A stretch of 64,000 bases of DNA from Taibaiella sp965229095 (lineage in GTDB: Bacteria > Bacteroidota > Bacteroidia > Chitinophagales > Chitinophagaceae). The translations under genes and the position numbers were made by a program. This document shows, in pieces, positions 55,786 to 64,000 of this stretch. The notes beneath the pieces were generated by a model, which had not been told where the DNA came from, made no database searches, and worked only from the letters and a program-made list of their open reading frames with translations. Within the stretch, counting starts at the first letter, position 1; each line of letters begins with the position of its first letter. The DNA lies in NCBI GenBank assembly GCA_965229095.1, contig OZ245855.1:558001-622000 (forward strand). The letters are read 5' to 3'.

Positions 55786-56687
55786 GTCATACCCTCCGCT
55801 GTCACCTCCACATCCGGGAAAATAGCGCTGGCCTCCGTATAAAAAGCCGTCAAATCCTGGTATTTGGAAGAAAAATGCCCCAGAAATAAGCGTTTGGCAC
55901 CGGCCGCTTTAGCCAGTTCGGCCGCCTGGGCCGCAGTACTATGAAAACGTTCCGTAGCCCTTTCCCGCTGGTCGTCCAGATAAGTACTTTCGTGGTACAT
56001 CGCATCGGCCCCTTCGATATGCGAAAGAAAAGAATGCGTGTACAAAGTATCGGCGCAATAAACATACCGCTTATCGCCCGGCCCGGGCTCCGTTACCCAT
56101 TCGTTTTTGACCAGGAACCCATCCCGCCTGGTATAATCATCTCCTTGCTTCAGGTGAGGATAAAAAGCGGCGGGAACCTCGAACGCTTTGCACTTTTCGG
56201 GCAATAATTTACGGCCGCCGCTTTTGGCGGTAAAGGAAAAGCCGTGACAAGGAATACGATGTTCTACAGGAAAAGAATGTACCGCATAATGAGGCGTATC
56301 GACCAAAAGCCTGGCCTCGCCAGCTATTAACGGCGTAAAAATAATCTCGTAAGGTAAAATAGTATTGGCTACGGATAAATGCAGGTCTACAATATCCTTG
56401 AGCTGTGGCGGGCCATACAAATGTAGCGCTGCCGTACGCCCCATAAGCCCCATGCTGGTGAGCAGGCCAATGAGGCCGAAATAATGATCTCCGTGCAAAT
56501 GGCTGATAAAAATGTAATGGATACGCCTGCGCCTGATGTTGTAACGCTGCATCTGTATCTGGGTGCCCTCCCCGCAATCCAGGAGAAACTGTTGCTCCCT
56601 GATATCGATTACCTGCGCGGTAGGGTGCCGGTCGTAAGCCGGCAACGCAGAATTATTGCCCAGGATAGTGACCTTGATCGTCATCAT
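55773..56687 (-). CDS. rnz: Ribonuclease Z
   Basis: 304 residues, the usual short-form length. Beta-lactamase fold signature HLHGDHYFGLIGLL with upstream LLDCGEGTQIQMQRY; later YCADTLYTH, HESTYLDD and FLGHFSSKYQDL. It cleaves the 3' trailer of tRNA precursors lacking CCA. Start ATG ATG is ambiguous by one codon. The downstream neighbour on the same strand is the STAS gene (upstream in transcription, 24 nt gap). Confidence 0.95.
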   Translation of the reverse strand: MMTIKVTILGNNSALPAYDRHPTAQVIDIREQQFLLDCGEGTQIQMQRYNIRRRRIHYIFISHLHGDHYFGLIGLLTSMGLMGRTAALHLYGPPQLKDIVDLHLSVANTILPYEIIFTPLIAGEARLLVDTPHYAVHSFPVEHRIPCHGFSFTAKSGGRKLLPEKCKAFEVPAAFYPHLKQGDDYTRRDGFLVKNEWVTEPGPGDKRYVYCADTLYTHSFLSHIEGADAMYHESTYLDDQRERATERFHSTAAQAAELAKAAGAKRLFLGHFSSKYQDLTAFYTEASAIFPDVEVTAEGMTYEI

Positions 56688-56711
56688 ATATGATTACCGG
56701 AACACCTGTAT

Positions 56712-57086
56712 TTAAGACTCGCCCAAAAGGTCGCGTTCCAGAACCTCCATGCTGATAATGTCGATAGCCTCGATCAGGGTAGGCGTAATATTAAGGCTCA
56801 GGTGGTACTGGCCCTTTTTCAGGGTCTGCATCACGCTATCTTCCGGGGAACTGAATACCAGTGATCCTCCGTTATTGTATACTATATGGTTAAGGTCGAG
56901 CAATACATCGCCTGACGCCATGTCCATGCTATTGATATTTTGCAGGTCGATTACGAAATTATGGCTGCCCGTTTCCCTCGCTTCCGTCACCTTTTGTCGT
57001 ATTACTTCTGCCAAATTAACACTTAAATCACCCGAACCCGGCGTAATTACAGTGTAAGTTGGTTTGGTATCAATTTTGAATTCCAT
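56712..57086 (-). CDS. STAS-domain protein (anti-sigma-antagonist type)
   Basis: 124 residues forming one STAS domain: YTVITPGSGDLSVNLAEVIR, NFVIDLQNINSMDMASGDVL (the usual D-x-S-G phospho-site segment reads DMASGD) and LVFSSPEDSVMQTLKKGQYH. It lies just ahead of rnz on the same strand, likely co-transcribed, a pairing I know from Bacteroidota. A partner kinase is not in the window. Confidence 0.85.
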   Translation of the reverse strand: MEFKIDTKPTYTVITPGSGDLSVNLAEVIRQKVTEARETGSHNFVIDLQNINSMDMASGDVLLDLNHIVYNNGGSLVFSSPEDSVMQTLKKGQYHLSLNITPTLIEAIDIISMEVLERDLLGES

Positions 57087-57273
57087 TTTACTGTGATTGT
57101 TATTGGTATATTGACTATACGGGATAAAAAAGGTTCAAATGTAATTTAAAAATGCGGAAATAATACTGCTCGCAAATCCTTCCTTTATCACTGCAAGATT
57201 CATCGATCAATAATTATCAAATTTTTCTAACTTAGCATTCAATAATAACAACTGTTTGCCTTCAAAAGAACAA

Positions 57274-57281
57274 TATCTTTG
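57274..57281 (+). promoter_or_regulatory. -7 box upstream of clpC
   Basis: TATCTTTG, a TAnnTTTG match, about 110 nt before the clpC ATG, implying a leader of roughly 105 nt. The closest TTTG (57254-57257) gives a short spacer. The rest of 57087-57392 shows no gene and no CIRCE or CtsR-type heat-shock operator. Confidence 0.45.
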
Positions 57282-57392
57282 AGTCAATATAAATGACGAA
57301 AAATAACTGCCATACCTTGGCAACAAAGCAGCCTGTTTTGTGTTGATGGGTACAGCAATCTTTAAAAGCAAACATTAATCTGCAATATCCTC

Positions 57393-59954
57393 ATGGATTC
57401 TAATTTCTCACCGAAAGTAAAAGAGATCATATCCTACAGCCGCGAAGAGGCCTTGCGTTTGGGAAATGACTTTATAGGAACGGAACATTTATTACTTGGC
57501 CTTATACGCGAAGGAGAAAGCCTGGCAATGCGTATCCTGCAGTCGCTTAAAATCGACCTGTTCGACCTGCGCAAGGAAGTGGAAGTGGTGATAAAAGACA
57601 AAGGAAGTCGCACCATTGCCAACCTGAATAGCCTGCCGCTTACCCGCCAGGCCGAAAAAGTAATCCGTATTACAGTACTCGAAGCCAAAACGCTGAAGAG
57701 CCGCACTGTAGAATCTGAACATTTAATGCTCTCTATTTTGAAAAATAAAGAAAATCCGGCCGCTCAGATACTCAACCACTACGAAGTGGACTATGAGCGC
57801 TTTAAAAATGAACTGAGCATACTCCAGGGCGAAATGCCGGGAGCGGAGTACACCGGCAACGATCCGGGCGGCTCCGAAGAATTTGACGATGAAGAACGTC
57901 GTCAGTACCAGCAAAGGCAACGCCAGGGCGGAGCTGCAACGGGCAACGTAAAATCCAAAACACCGGTGCTCGATAACTTTGGCCGCGACATTACCCGCAT
58001 GGCCGAACTGGGAAGCCTGGACCCCATCGTGGGCCGCGAGCAGGAGATCGAGCGCGTATCGCAAATACTCTCCCGCCGCAAGAAAAACAACCCGATCCTG
58101 ATTGGCGAGCCGGGCGTAGGTAAAACCGCTATCGTGGAAGGCCTGGCCCTGCGTATCGTGCAACGTAAAGTATCCCGTATCCTGTTCGATAAACGTGTAA
58201 TCAGCCTCGACCTTGCTGCCCTGGTAGCCGGTACCAAATACCGTGGCCAGTTTGAAGAGCGTATGAAGGCGATCATGAACGAGCTGGAAAAGAACCGCGA
58301 CGTGATCCTGTTTATCGACGAGATTCATACTATAGTTGGTGCAGGTGGCGCTTCTGGTTCGCTCGATGCCTCCAATATATTCAAGCCGGCGCTTTCCCGT
58401 GGCGAGCTGCAATGCATAGGTGCTTCCACCCTCGACGAGTACCGTATGTACATCGAGAAAGATGGCGCTTTAGACCGTCGTTTCCAGAAAGTGCTGGTAG
58501 AACCGCCAAGCGTGGAAGAAGCCATTACCATATTGAACAACATCCGTCCTAAATACGAAGAGTTCCACAACGTGACTTACGATAAGGATGCGATCGAGGC
58601 TTGTGTGAAGCTGAGCGACCGTTATATGACCGACCGCCTGCTGCCCGATAAAGCTATCGACGTGATGGATGAAGTAGGGGCCCGCGTACACCTGAAAAAT
58701 ATCAATGTGCCTAAAAATATCCTGGACCTGGAAAAGAAGATCGAGGATATTAAGCTGGAGAAAAATAAAGTGGTAAAAAGCCAGCGTTTTGAAGAAGCCG
58801 CTTCGCTGCGGGACAAGGAAAAACGCCTGGGCGAAGAATTGGAAAAGGCCAAAGGCGAATGGGAAGAGGAAGTGAAACACAAACGCTATCCTATCCATGA
58901 GGAAGACATAGCCGAAGTAGTGAGCATGATGACTGGCATACCCGTAATGCGCATGGTGGAAGCCGAAAGCGAGAAACTGCGCCGTATGAGCGACGACCTG
59001 CGTGGCATGGTAGTAGGCCAGGACGATGCGATAGGCAAAACCGTAAAAGCGATACAAAGAAACAGGGTAGGGTTGAAAGATCCGAAGAAACCGATCGGTT
59101 CCTTTATCTTCCTCGGTCCTACGGGGGTAGGTAAAACAGAGCTGGCTAAATCGCTGGCACGCTACCTCTTCGATAGTGAAGATGCCCTGATCCGGGTGGA
59201 TATGAGTGAGTATATGGAAAAATTCTCGCTGAGTCGCCTGATCGGTGCGCCTCCCGGCTACGTAGGCTACGAAGAAGGCGGACAGCTTACCGAGAAAGTA
59301 CGCCGCAAGCCTTATTCTGTAGTGCTTTTGGATGAGATCGAAAAAGCGCATCCGGATATCTTCAACATCCTGTTGCAGGTATTGGACGATGGTCAATTGA
59401 CCGACGGCCTGGGTCGTAAGGTGGATTTCAAAAACTCCATCATCATCATGACATCCAATATCGGCGCCCGCCAGTTGAAAGATTTCGGAGATGGTGTTGG
59501 TTTTGCTACCGCAAATAAAATATCTTCTGCCGAAGAAAACAACCGTTCCGTGATCGAAAGGGCCCTGAAACGTACGTTCAGCCCCGAGTTCCTGAACCGT
59601 ATCGACGACGTGATCATCTTCAACCAACTGAACGAAGAGCATATCAACCTCATCATCGACATCATTATGAAAGATGTACTGAAAAGGATGAATACGCTTG
59701 GGTTCACCCTGGAACTGACCGACGAAGCGCGGAAGTTTATTGCAGAAAAAGGTTATGACCAGCAGTTCGGTGCCCGTCCGCTGCACAGGGCTATCCAGAA
59801 ATACCTGGAAGATCCGCTGGCCGAGGAAATCCTGAACCACAACATCAAGGAAGGCGATAAAGCCATTGCCGACTATGATAAGGCCCAGGAAAAGATCGTC
59901 TTCAGCGTATCGAAAGGAAAGGATAAAAAAGAAAAGACAGAAACCAAAGAGTAG
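57393..59954 (+). CDS. clpC: ATP-dependent Clp protease ATPase subunit ClpC
   Basis: 853 residues. Clp-N repeats (about 5-150), first AAA+ module with Walker A GEPGVGKT (about 237-244), UVR/M-domain segment EEAASLRDKEKRLGEELEKA, second AAA+ module with GPTGVGKT (about 575) and a ClpP-binding-type loop KDFGDGVGF (about 700). The C-terminal D2-small domain has YDQQFGARPLHRAIQKYLED. It unfolds proteins for ClpP. Monocistronic, with a strong terminator. Confidence 0.96.
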   Translation: MDSNFSPKVKEIISYSREEALRLGNDFIGTEHLLLGLIREGESLAMRILQSLKIDLFDLRKEVEVVIKDKGSRTIANLNSLPLTRQAEKVIRITVLEAKTLKSRTVESEHLMLSILKNKENPAAQILNHYEVDYERFKNELSILQGEMPGAEYTGNDPGGSEEFDDEERRQYQQRQRQGGAATGNVKSKTPVLDNFGRDITRMAELGSLDPIVGREQEIERVSQILSRRKKNNPILIGEPGVGKTAIVEGLALRIVQRKVSRILFDKRVISLDLAALVAGTKYRGQFEERMKAIMNELEKNRDVILFIDEIHTIVGAGGASGSLDASNIFKPALSRGELQCIGASTLDEYRMYIEKDGALDRRFQKVLVEPPSVEEAITILNNIRPKYEEFHNVTYDKDAIEACVKLSDRYMTDRLLPDKAIDVMDEVGARVHLKNINVPKNILDLEKKIEDIKLEKNKVVKSQRFEEAASLRDKEKRLGEELEKAKGEWEEEVKHKRYPIHEEDIAEVVSMMTGIPVMRMVEAESEKLRRMSDDLRGMVVGQDDAIGKTVKAIQRNRVGLKDPKKPIGSFIFLGPTGVGKTELAKSLARYLFDSEDALIRVDMSEYMEKFSLSRLIGAPPGYVGYEEGGQLTEKVRRKPYSVVLLDEIEKAHPDIFNILLQVLDDGQLTDGLGRKVDFKNSIIIMTSNIGARQLKDFGDGVGFATANKISSAEENNRSVIERALKRTFSPEFLNRIDDVIIFNQLNEEHINLIIDIIMKDVLKRMNTLGFTLELTDEARKFIAEKGYDQQFGARPLHRAIQKYLEDPLAEEILNHNIKEGDKAIADYDKAQEKIVFSVSKGKDKKEKTETKE

Positions 59955-59970
59955 TTTTTTTGAAAGTGTC

Positions 59971-60013
59971 ATAAAATGCAACGGCCCGGTATGAACCGGG
60001 CCGTTGCATTTTA
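59971..60013. terminator. Bidirectional terminator between clpC and the immunity-like gene
   Basis: TAAAATGCAACGGCCCGGT, loop ATGA, ACCGGGCCGTTGCATTTTA: a perfect 19-bp stem with A- and T-rich ends. It overlaps the last bases of the minus-strand gene. Confidence 0.88.
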
Positions 60014-60388
60014 TGAATGGTGTATCTGTTGCAGATATTTTTCAAAGTCGGGATAACCATTTATTTCAGGTTGCTCCAGGTTTATCATTTCCCCATTGCC
60101 GGTATCAAATATTTGCCAGTCCTGCATTTTTGAAATATGGATCAATGGATAAATGGCATTTTTACCTTCAAGGTGCAACAACATATTGCCGGTAGGTTCT
60201 TCATCGTTAAAATAGCTTATCGAAAAATCGGTTCCCCTGATTTCCCTATGATCGTCATCTACGATCACGTTATCAAAGTGCTGCTGCATGGCTAAAGCGA
60301 AATCTGTAGGAACAAATAATTCGTCTTCTATTTCTTCTACAGAAGTTACTTTTTGTTTCAAATTAAAGATCATTACATCCCAGCTCAT
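60011..60388 (-). CDS. Immunity-protein-like hypothetical protein
   Basis: 125 residues: MSWDVMIFNLKQKVTSVEEI, VDDDHREIRGTDFSISYFND, and QDWQIFDTGNGEMINLEQPE. I recognise the MSWDVxIFN ... WQIFDTGxGEMIDLExP layout from solitary Bacteroidota genes, many of which look like immunity proteins of polymorphic toxins. No toxin gene is adjacent. The function is unproven. Confidence 0.7.
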   Translation of the reverse strand: MSWDVMIFNLKQKVTSVEEIEDELFVPTDFALAMQQHFDNVIVDDDHREIRGTDFSISYFNDEEPTGNMLLHLEGKNAIYPLIHISKMQDWQIFDTGNGEMINLEQPEINGYPDFEKYLQQIHHS

Positions 60389-60486
60389 AGTGTTTTGTTT
60401 AAGGGTATATCGAATTTATGTTGTTTTGAAATACTTCTTCCAGGTTCATGTCGATAAGGACCTGGGCGATCTGATCGGTTATCTGT

Positions 60487-61098
60487 TTAAGGCATGATCA
60501 CCGGGCCCAGCCATTTCAGCCAAAGCAAATAACCCATAACACCTCCGGATATCCCCGAAACCATAAATGTAAGTCTTTGTGGTTTTGGGATAAAGATAAA
60601 AATAACGATTGCCAGCACAAGAGTGCCGAGAGTGCCGGTTAAGATAGAAATGGTTTCACCAGGTAAATGCCAGTGGCGCGCTAATACTACTTCATCACTT
60701 CTTTGAGAAAAATGGCCTCTGAAAAGAAAAATACCTATTCCTACAGCAAGATTGGCTGTTTGCCGGAGCCAGAAGAGTGTGATGAAAATTAAGCTCCATT
60801 GCCCGAAAGACAATTTCTGTTTTGATTGAAACGATTTGCGGAACACGAAAAGAAGAAATAGGCCGATAGTTCCGGTCAGCATGGTTTGCATAGGACCGCC
60901 AAGTGTGATCAGGAACCTGTGGCTGGGTGACGGATACATACCGCCGAACCAATAAGTCGATGCATAATTAATAGCTACCTTGTAACCCAGACTTCTGGCG
61001 ACAAAGTAATGCCCCGCTTCATGGCTGAGCGTACCGATAACTGTTGCGAGGATAAAACCTGCTACGAGCCCGGCTGTAAGCTTTTTATCGATAGTCAT
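60487..61098 (-). CDS. M50-like membrane zinc metallopeptidase
   Basis: 203 residues with about five membrane segments. HEAGH at 26-30 sits in the first one (TVIGTLSHEAGHYFVARSLG), as in site-2-protease-type M50 enzymes; FLITLGGPMQTMLTG provides a possible second motif. Small for the family, without PDZ domain. It follows the gene at 61101 with a 2-nt gap, so the two form an operon. Its substrate is unknown. Confidence 0.7.
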   Translation of the reverse strand: MTIDKKLTAGLVAGFILATVIGTLSHEAGHYFVARSLGYKVAINYASTYWFGGMYPSPSHRFLITLGGPMQTMLTGTIGLFLLFVFRKSFQSKQKLSFGQWSLIFITLFWLRQTANLAVGIGIFLFRGHFSQRSDEVVLARHWHLPGETISILTGTLGTLVLAIVIFIFIPKPQRLTFMVSGISGGVMGYLLWLKWLGPVIMP

Positions 61099-61100
61099 TT

Positions 61101-62342
61101 TTATTCCCTGTCTGGTTTTATCCTTTTGCTCAGGTAGTCAGGAAGATGTTGGATAGATGCTTGTAGCTTGAGCTTGTTCGCATCACTTTCAGTCTTATTT
61201 TTAATAGCGTCATTATAATTCTGAAACAAGAAATAAGCGATCAGCCTGTTGTAGGTATCCAGCTTGTTGTCCGCTATCATATCCAGCATTTCTTTTTCAA
61301 ATATTGCCTTGTCTTTGCTCTCGGCAATAGCCCTGCCTAGTCGCCCTATACTTCCATAGTAGTGATGTTGTGCCGGATTTTCGATTCTCAGGGAAATACC
61401 CAATATTAAATCAGGCACATTAATATCCAATTCTTCAAGCTCCTTGATATAGGTTTCTCTTTGTGCCCAGGCATAGCTCCCGTCTGTCACCCTTTCAAAG
61501 CGATCGTTCATAACATCAAGATGCGCTTTTAAAAAAACTTCCCAATGGGTTGTTTCAGCGGAGAGCATGGCTATATTGACTGCATGCATTCTGGGGGAGT
61601 TATCCATACTGCAACGGCCAACTACCCGGGTGTTGCGCATTTCTTCCAATAGCTTTATTTTTTCTTTCGGGGCTAAGCTTTGCCAGTTTTCGGGTAGTTC
61701 TGTCCAGCCTTCCCTTGCATTGTCCCTGAGTTTAGCAGTCGTGGTATCGATCAGGCAATCGCTATAACCCACCCAACGGGCATATTTTGATTGTAAAGAC
61801 GGGGTGCTGAAAGGTTCGGGGAAGAAGAACGCCGTAAGCGATTCCTTGGAATATGCTGTTTTCTCCTGATAAGAAAAAATCCAGCTATGCTTCATGTTTT
61901 GAAGATAACTACCCGGGAGCTGATCGTTGATGTCGACTCCGTAAGCATGGTTGGGATCTATTTCGGAATAGCTTACTTTTTCGATACCATTATAGTTAGT
62001 GTATTTATTCCTGATAACAAGTACATTTTTATCAATTTTGGCCTGCGGGTATTTTTGAACAAACTTTTCAAAAGGTATCTGGTCGTTGATATCTTTCCTG
62101 GCCTGTTTGATATTGCCGGAGTCCAGTCTTATCTTATGGCCTATAGTCTGACTTATAGCATAATAAGTCGTGTTTAAGTCACACGATTTATATTTAAGGT
62201 TAAGGGAGTCGACAATTCTTTCCAGCTTCTTCATAGTAGCTTCACTATAAATAAGGCCATTGTCGTAGGTCGTGAATTCCGTTTGGCCCAATAGCCTGGC
62301 AACGGATAGGGTGAAGGCAAGGGTAATCCATAGCTTTTTCAT
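61101..62342 (-). CDS. Secreted hypothetical protein, operon partner of the M50-like peptidase
   Basis: 413 residues from MKKLWITLAFTLSVARLLGQ, a clear signal peptide; ten upstream codons are discarded. The mature protein is mixed helical: KYPQAKIDKNVLVIRNKYTN, WVGYSDCLIDTTTAKLRDNA, GRCSMDNSPRMHAVNIAMLS (two or three Cys that could pair) and a helical C-terminal half resembling HEAT-like packing. No family recognised. Confidence 0.7.
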   Translation of the reverse strand: MKKLWITLAFTLSVARLLGQTEFTTYDNGLIYSEATMKKLERIVDSLNLKYKSCDLNTTYYAISQTIGHKIRLDSGNIKQARKDINDQIPFEKFVQKYPQAKIDKNVLVIRNKYTNYNGIEKVSYSEIDPNHAYGVDINDQLPGSYLQNMKHSWIFSYQEKTAYSKESLTAFFFPEPFSTPSLQSKYARWVGYSDCLIDTTTAKLRDNAREGWTELPENWQSLAPKEKIKLLEEMRNTRVVGRCSMDNSPRMHAVNIAMLSAETTHWEVFLKAHLDVMNDRFERVTDGSYAWAQRETYIKELEELDINVPDLILGISLRIENPAQHHYYGSIGRLGRAIAESKDKAIFEKEMLDMIADNKLDTYNRLIAYFLFQNYNDAIKNKTESDANKLKLQASIQHLPDYLSKRIKPDRE

Positions 62343-62488
62343 GGTCTTCGGATTGCGTGAGGAGAAAGGCATGCTGTATTATATGTCAAAAGACAGATAA
62401 AGAACTCAGGTGTACTAATCAGGTTATCTCATTAAACTGAGAGGAGGGGAGCGTTATTGTTTAATCCTGGTCTTTTTTGTTATGTCAT

Positions 62489-62538
62489 AATACCTGTGAG
62501 GTTTTAAAGATGGAGATCTTTAAAACCTCACAGGTATT
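62489..62538. terminator. Perfect 23-bp-stem hairpin
   Basis: AATACCTGTGAGGTTTTAAA with its perfect complement ending AAAACCTCACAGGTATT, loop GGAG. This AATACCTGTGAGG hairpin type is common between Bacteroidota genes. It lies 40 nt after the macro-like/TIR-like gene. Confidence 0.8.
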
Positions 62539-62577
62539 GGAGCCGTTTTATGCAATCTGTACGATTTACTTTTTAAG

Positions 62578-63555
62578 TTACAAACCAAGGTTTGTCAGTT
62601 CGGCTTTTAGCTTTGCTTCGAGTTCGGTAATGGAAGCATAAGGCAGGCAACGCTGACCTCTTGTATCAAATTTTAATTCTTTAGTGTCCTGGATAACGAG
62701 GATGGTTCTCTTTTTTAAGCCCCAGGCATAGCCCACTTCGAGATAAACATTGGGATTGGCCGTCGTCAGATCGGCTATAACAAAGTGGGCGTTGGCAATT
62801 CTTTCCTTTACAAAAGTCATCACATCACCATCGAAAGATTGAAGGTCGGCCCGCTCGCATAAATAGCCGCAAGCATTTACAGCTCCCTGTATGCCGTAGT
62901 GGTAATGGTCGTTAAATGCCTTATCAAAAGGCATGGCGACGAATATACTCTTCTTACGGTCAGAGCCCGCGGTCCTTAAAATCTCGGTAGTAGCTTCCTG
63001 TATCTCCGTCGGGTAGCCCGTGTTTTGTTTCGGGATCTCATGTTCGGGAAACAGCTCCTTAAGTACTTGTTGCAATCGTTTTGCCCTTCCCGGCGACCGT
63101 TCTACAAAAGTTATCTGGTTGAGGCCGGGCGGTATGTTATCAGATGCAATACTATCTACTATTCCCGCAAGCTGGCTTTCAAAGGCCTCGATCTCGTCCA
63201 GGCCATAACCAGGCCCATGAATCGTCATGGCAATTGTTTTTGTTGCAGGAGTGGCTTTGGCTAATGCAACAAGAGCACTTTGCCCGAATTCGCGTATTTC
63301 TTTATAGTCGAATGCTCTCAAGGGAAGAACACCAATAAAAATAATCTTTTTTGCATTCACGACCTGTTTGCTGTCCGTCAGAAAATAGCTATTAACGGCG
63401 GGTAGTTTGTTCTCGATCGAACTGCCCATTATTTCAAATTCTCTTACAATATCCCGGTCAAGACCATAGGTAGCCTGAGCATACTTCAGGACAAGACAAT
63501 CCGCGCTTATCTGAAATGCATCATCATTGGTTATAGTAACCTTAATTCCTGCCAT
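62578..63555 (-). CDS. Macro-like domain fused to deoxyribosyltransferase/TIR-like domain
   Basis: 325 residues. Residues 1-165 look like a macro/M17-N-terminal fold (ITNDDAFQISADCLVLKYAQ; KKIIFIGVLPLRAFDYKEIR; TIAMTIHGPGYGLDEIEAFE). Residues about 200-300 have IFVAMPFDKAFNDHYHYGIQ, YLCERADLQSFDGD and ADLTTANPNVYLEVGYAWGL, a nucleoside 2-deoxyribosyltransferase/TIR-like fold with candidate catalytic Glu273. Both domain types act on nucleosides, NAD or ADP-ribose, so a role in nucleotide signalling or defence is plausible. It stands alone with no evident partner. The fold calls are by eye. Confidence 0.65.
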   Translation of the reverse strand: MAGIKVTITNDDAFQISADCLVLKYAQATYGLDRDIVREFEIMGSSIENKLPAVNSYFLTDSKQVVNAKKIIFIGVLPLRAFDYKEIREFGQSALVALAKATPATKTIAMTIHGPGYGLDEIEAFESQLAGIVDSIASDNIPPGLNQITFVERSPGRAKRLQQVLKELFPEHEIPKQNTGYPTEIQEATTEILRTAGSDRKKSIFVAMPFDKAFNDHYHYGIQGAVNACGYLCERADLQSFDGDVMTFVKERIANAHFVIADLTTANPNVYLEVGYAWGLKKRTILVIQDTKELKFDTRGQRCLPYASITELEAKLKAELTNLGL

Positions 63556-63570
63556 AATGATTACCTGTTC

Positions 63571-63711
63571 TTATTTTTTTGTTGGGTAGTTTTTGTTGCT
63601 ATTAGTGCAGTGGCAGACCTTATTCTCGCCGCTTCTGGTTACATCCGCGTTCGCAGGAGGGCCCACGATATTGTGCGCAAAAGCGCTGCTTGTGCCATGA
63701 TAAAGATTCAT
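63571..63711 (-). CDS. Possible small ORF upstream of the macro-like gene
   Basis: 46 codons: MNLYHGTSSAFAHNIVGPPA then NADVTRSGENKVCHCTNSNK and a short Lys tail. Its stop is 15 nt before the next start on the same strand. No homology recognised; may be a leader peptide or chance. Confidence 0.3.
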   Translation of the reverse strand: MNLYHGTSSAFAHNIVGPPANADVTRSGENKVCHCTNSNKNYPTKK

Positions 63712-63816
63712 AGTTAAGGTGTTTATAGTGATATTAAATTGCTGGAAAGATATGGAGAATGAATGATATTTGAAGATACTACAGGTAATTTCCCTTTCAA
63801 AAAATGGGTAAGCTGG

Positions 63817-64000
63817 CTATCTGTTCATCAGCTCCTGCGCAGCGGCATTAATGTCGGGATAAAGGAAAGTGTAACCTTCGTTCAGGATTTTGGCGGCGCT
63901 CAGGTTAGCGCTTTTGAGTACTTCCGTAGCCATTTCACCGAGAGCCAGCTTTAAGGCAAAAGCAGGGATATTGAGGGGGATATAGAATTTCCGGCGGGCA
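63817..64000 (-). CDS. TIGR01777-type epimerase, C-terminal end (partial)
   Basis: 60 residues are in the window, with the 5' end beyond it: ARRKFYIPLNIPAFALKLAL, GEMATEVLKSANLSAAKIL and NEGYTFLYPDINAAAQEL. The pattern (P-x-F-A-L-K-L-x-L-G-E-M ... A-x-K-I-L-N-E-G-Y-x-F-x-Y-P-D) is the DUF1731 tail of TIGR01777 SDR epimerases. A plus-strand open frame over it (63763-63954) is a shadow. Confidence 0.8.
   Translation of the reverse strand, partial: ARRKFYIPLNIPAFALKLALGEMATEVLKSANLSAAKILNEGYTFLYPDINAAAQELMNR

Noticed and set aside
58470..59981. 503-codon frame antisense to clpC
   Set aside because: Shadow of clpC; Phe/His-rich composition and no homology.
63763..63954. 63-codon plus-strand frame at the window end
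   Set aside because: Overlaps the minus-strand TIGR01777-type C-terminus, which has clear family pattern.

Overview
The window looks like the chromosome of a Bacteroidota bacterium, most likely of the Chitinophagaceae/Chitinophagales. The evidence is the rRNA sequence, type IX secretion (T9SS) sorting domains, a GLPGLI protein, large carboxypeptidase-regulatory-like plus beta-barrel outer-membrane proteins, Bacteroidota class I lanthipeptide-type leaders, Bacteroidota-type promoters (TTTG / TAnnTTTG) and few Shine-Dalgarno sites. The core has moderate to high GC. Two clearly AT-richer blocks (about 10.4-18.1 kb and 42.7-46.3 kb) look horizontally acquired. I saw no integrase, transposase or CRISPR array.

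Layout. 1-5080: rRNA operon (16S 3' part, tRNA-Ile, tRNA-Ala, 23S, 5S, terminator). 5.1-10.1 kb: repeat-rich spacer, an orphan lanthipeptide-like precursor, a large T9SS-secreted lectin-like protein, a 42-bp tandem repeat and a coiled-coil protein. 10.4-18.1 kb: AT-rich accessory island with two adjacent operons. 18.2-20.1 kb: XRE regulator, a small gene and an array of six intergenic repeats. 20.1-35.2 kb: secreted GEVED protein, a two-component system, GLPGLI plus outer-membrane barrel pair, a second two-component system facing a CusCBA-like efflux operon. 35.4-42.5 kb: acidic protein, small membrane proteins, valS, and an MBOAT/AlgX-like O-acetylation pair. 42.7-46.3 kb: AT-richer cassette of two regulators, a Tet(X)-like monooxygenase and an MDR oxidoreductase. 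46.6-64.0 kb: secreted metalloprotease, gcvP, a second orphan lanthipeptide-like precursor, a TonB-receptor-like barrel, RNase Z, a STAS protein, clpC, an immunity-like protein, an M50-type peptidase, a macro-like/deoxyribosyltransferase-like fusion, and the 3' end of a TIGR01777-type epimerase.

The most interesting part is 10.4-18.1 kb. Operon A (10443-12890) encodes a membrane protein, a MazG-like NTP pyrophosphohydrolase fused to a MazG C-terminal domain, a ThsB-like TIR protein and an Nmad2-type protein. Operon B (13052-18138) starts at a textbook Bacteroidota promoter embedded in a perfect 17-bp-arm palindrome. It encodes an acyl-carrier-like protein, an XRE/ImmA-IrrE pair, a diverged thymidylate-synthase homologue, a base-hypermodification protein of the 5-hmdU kinase-helical type, a membrane-anchored dCTP-deaminase/dUTPase-fold protein lacking the deaminase glutamate, a second MazG-C protein and a holo-ACP synthase. 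I infer a nucleotide/base-modification conflict system that uses a dedicated carrier protein and its own phosphopantetheinyl transferase; I do not know a description of that combination. All family names come from recognising motifs by eye; no search was run.
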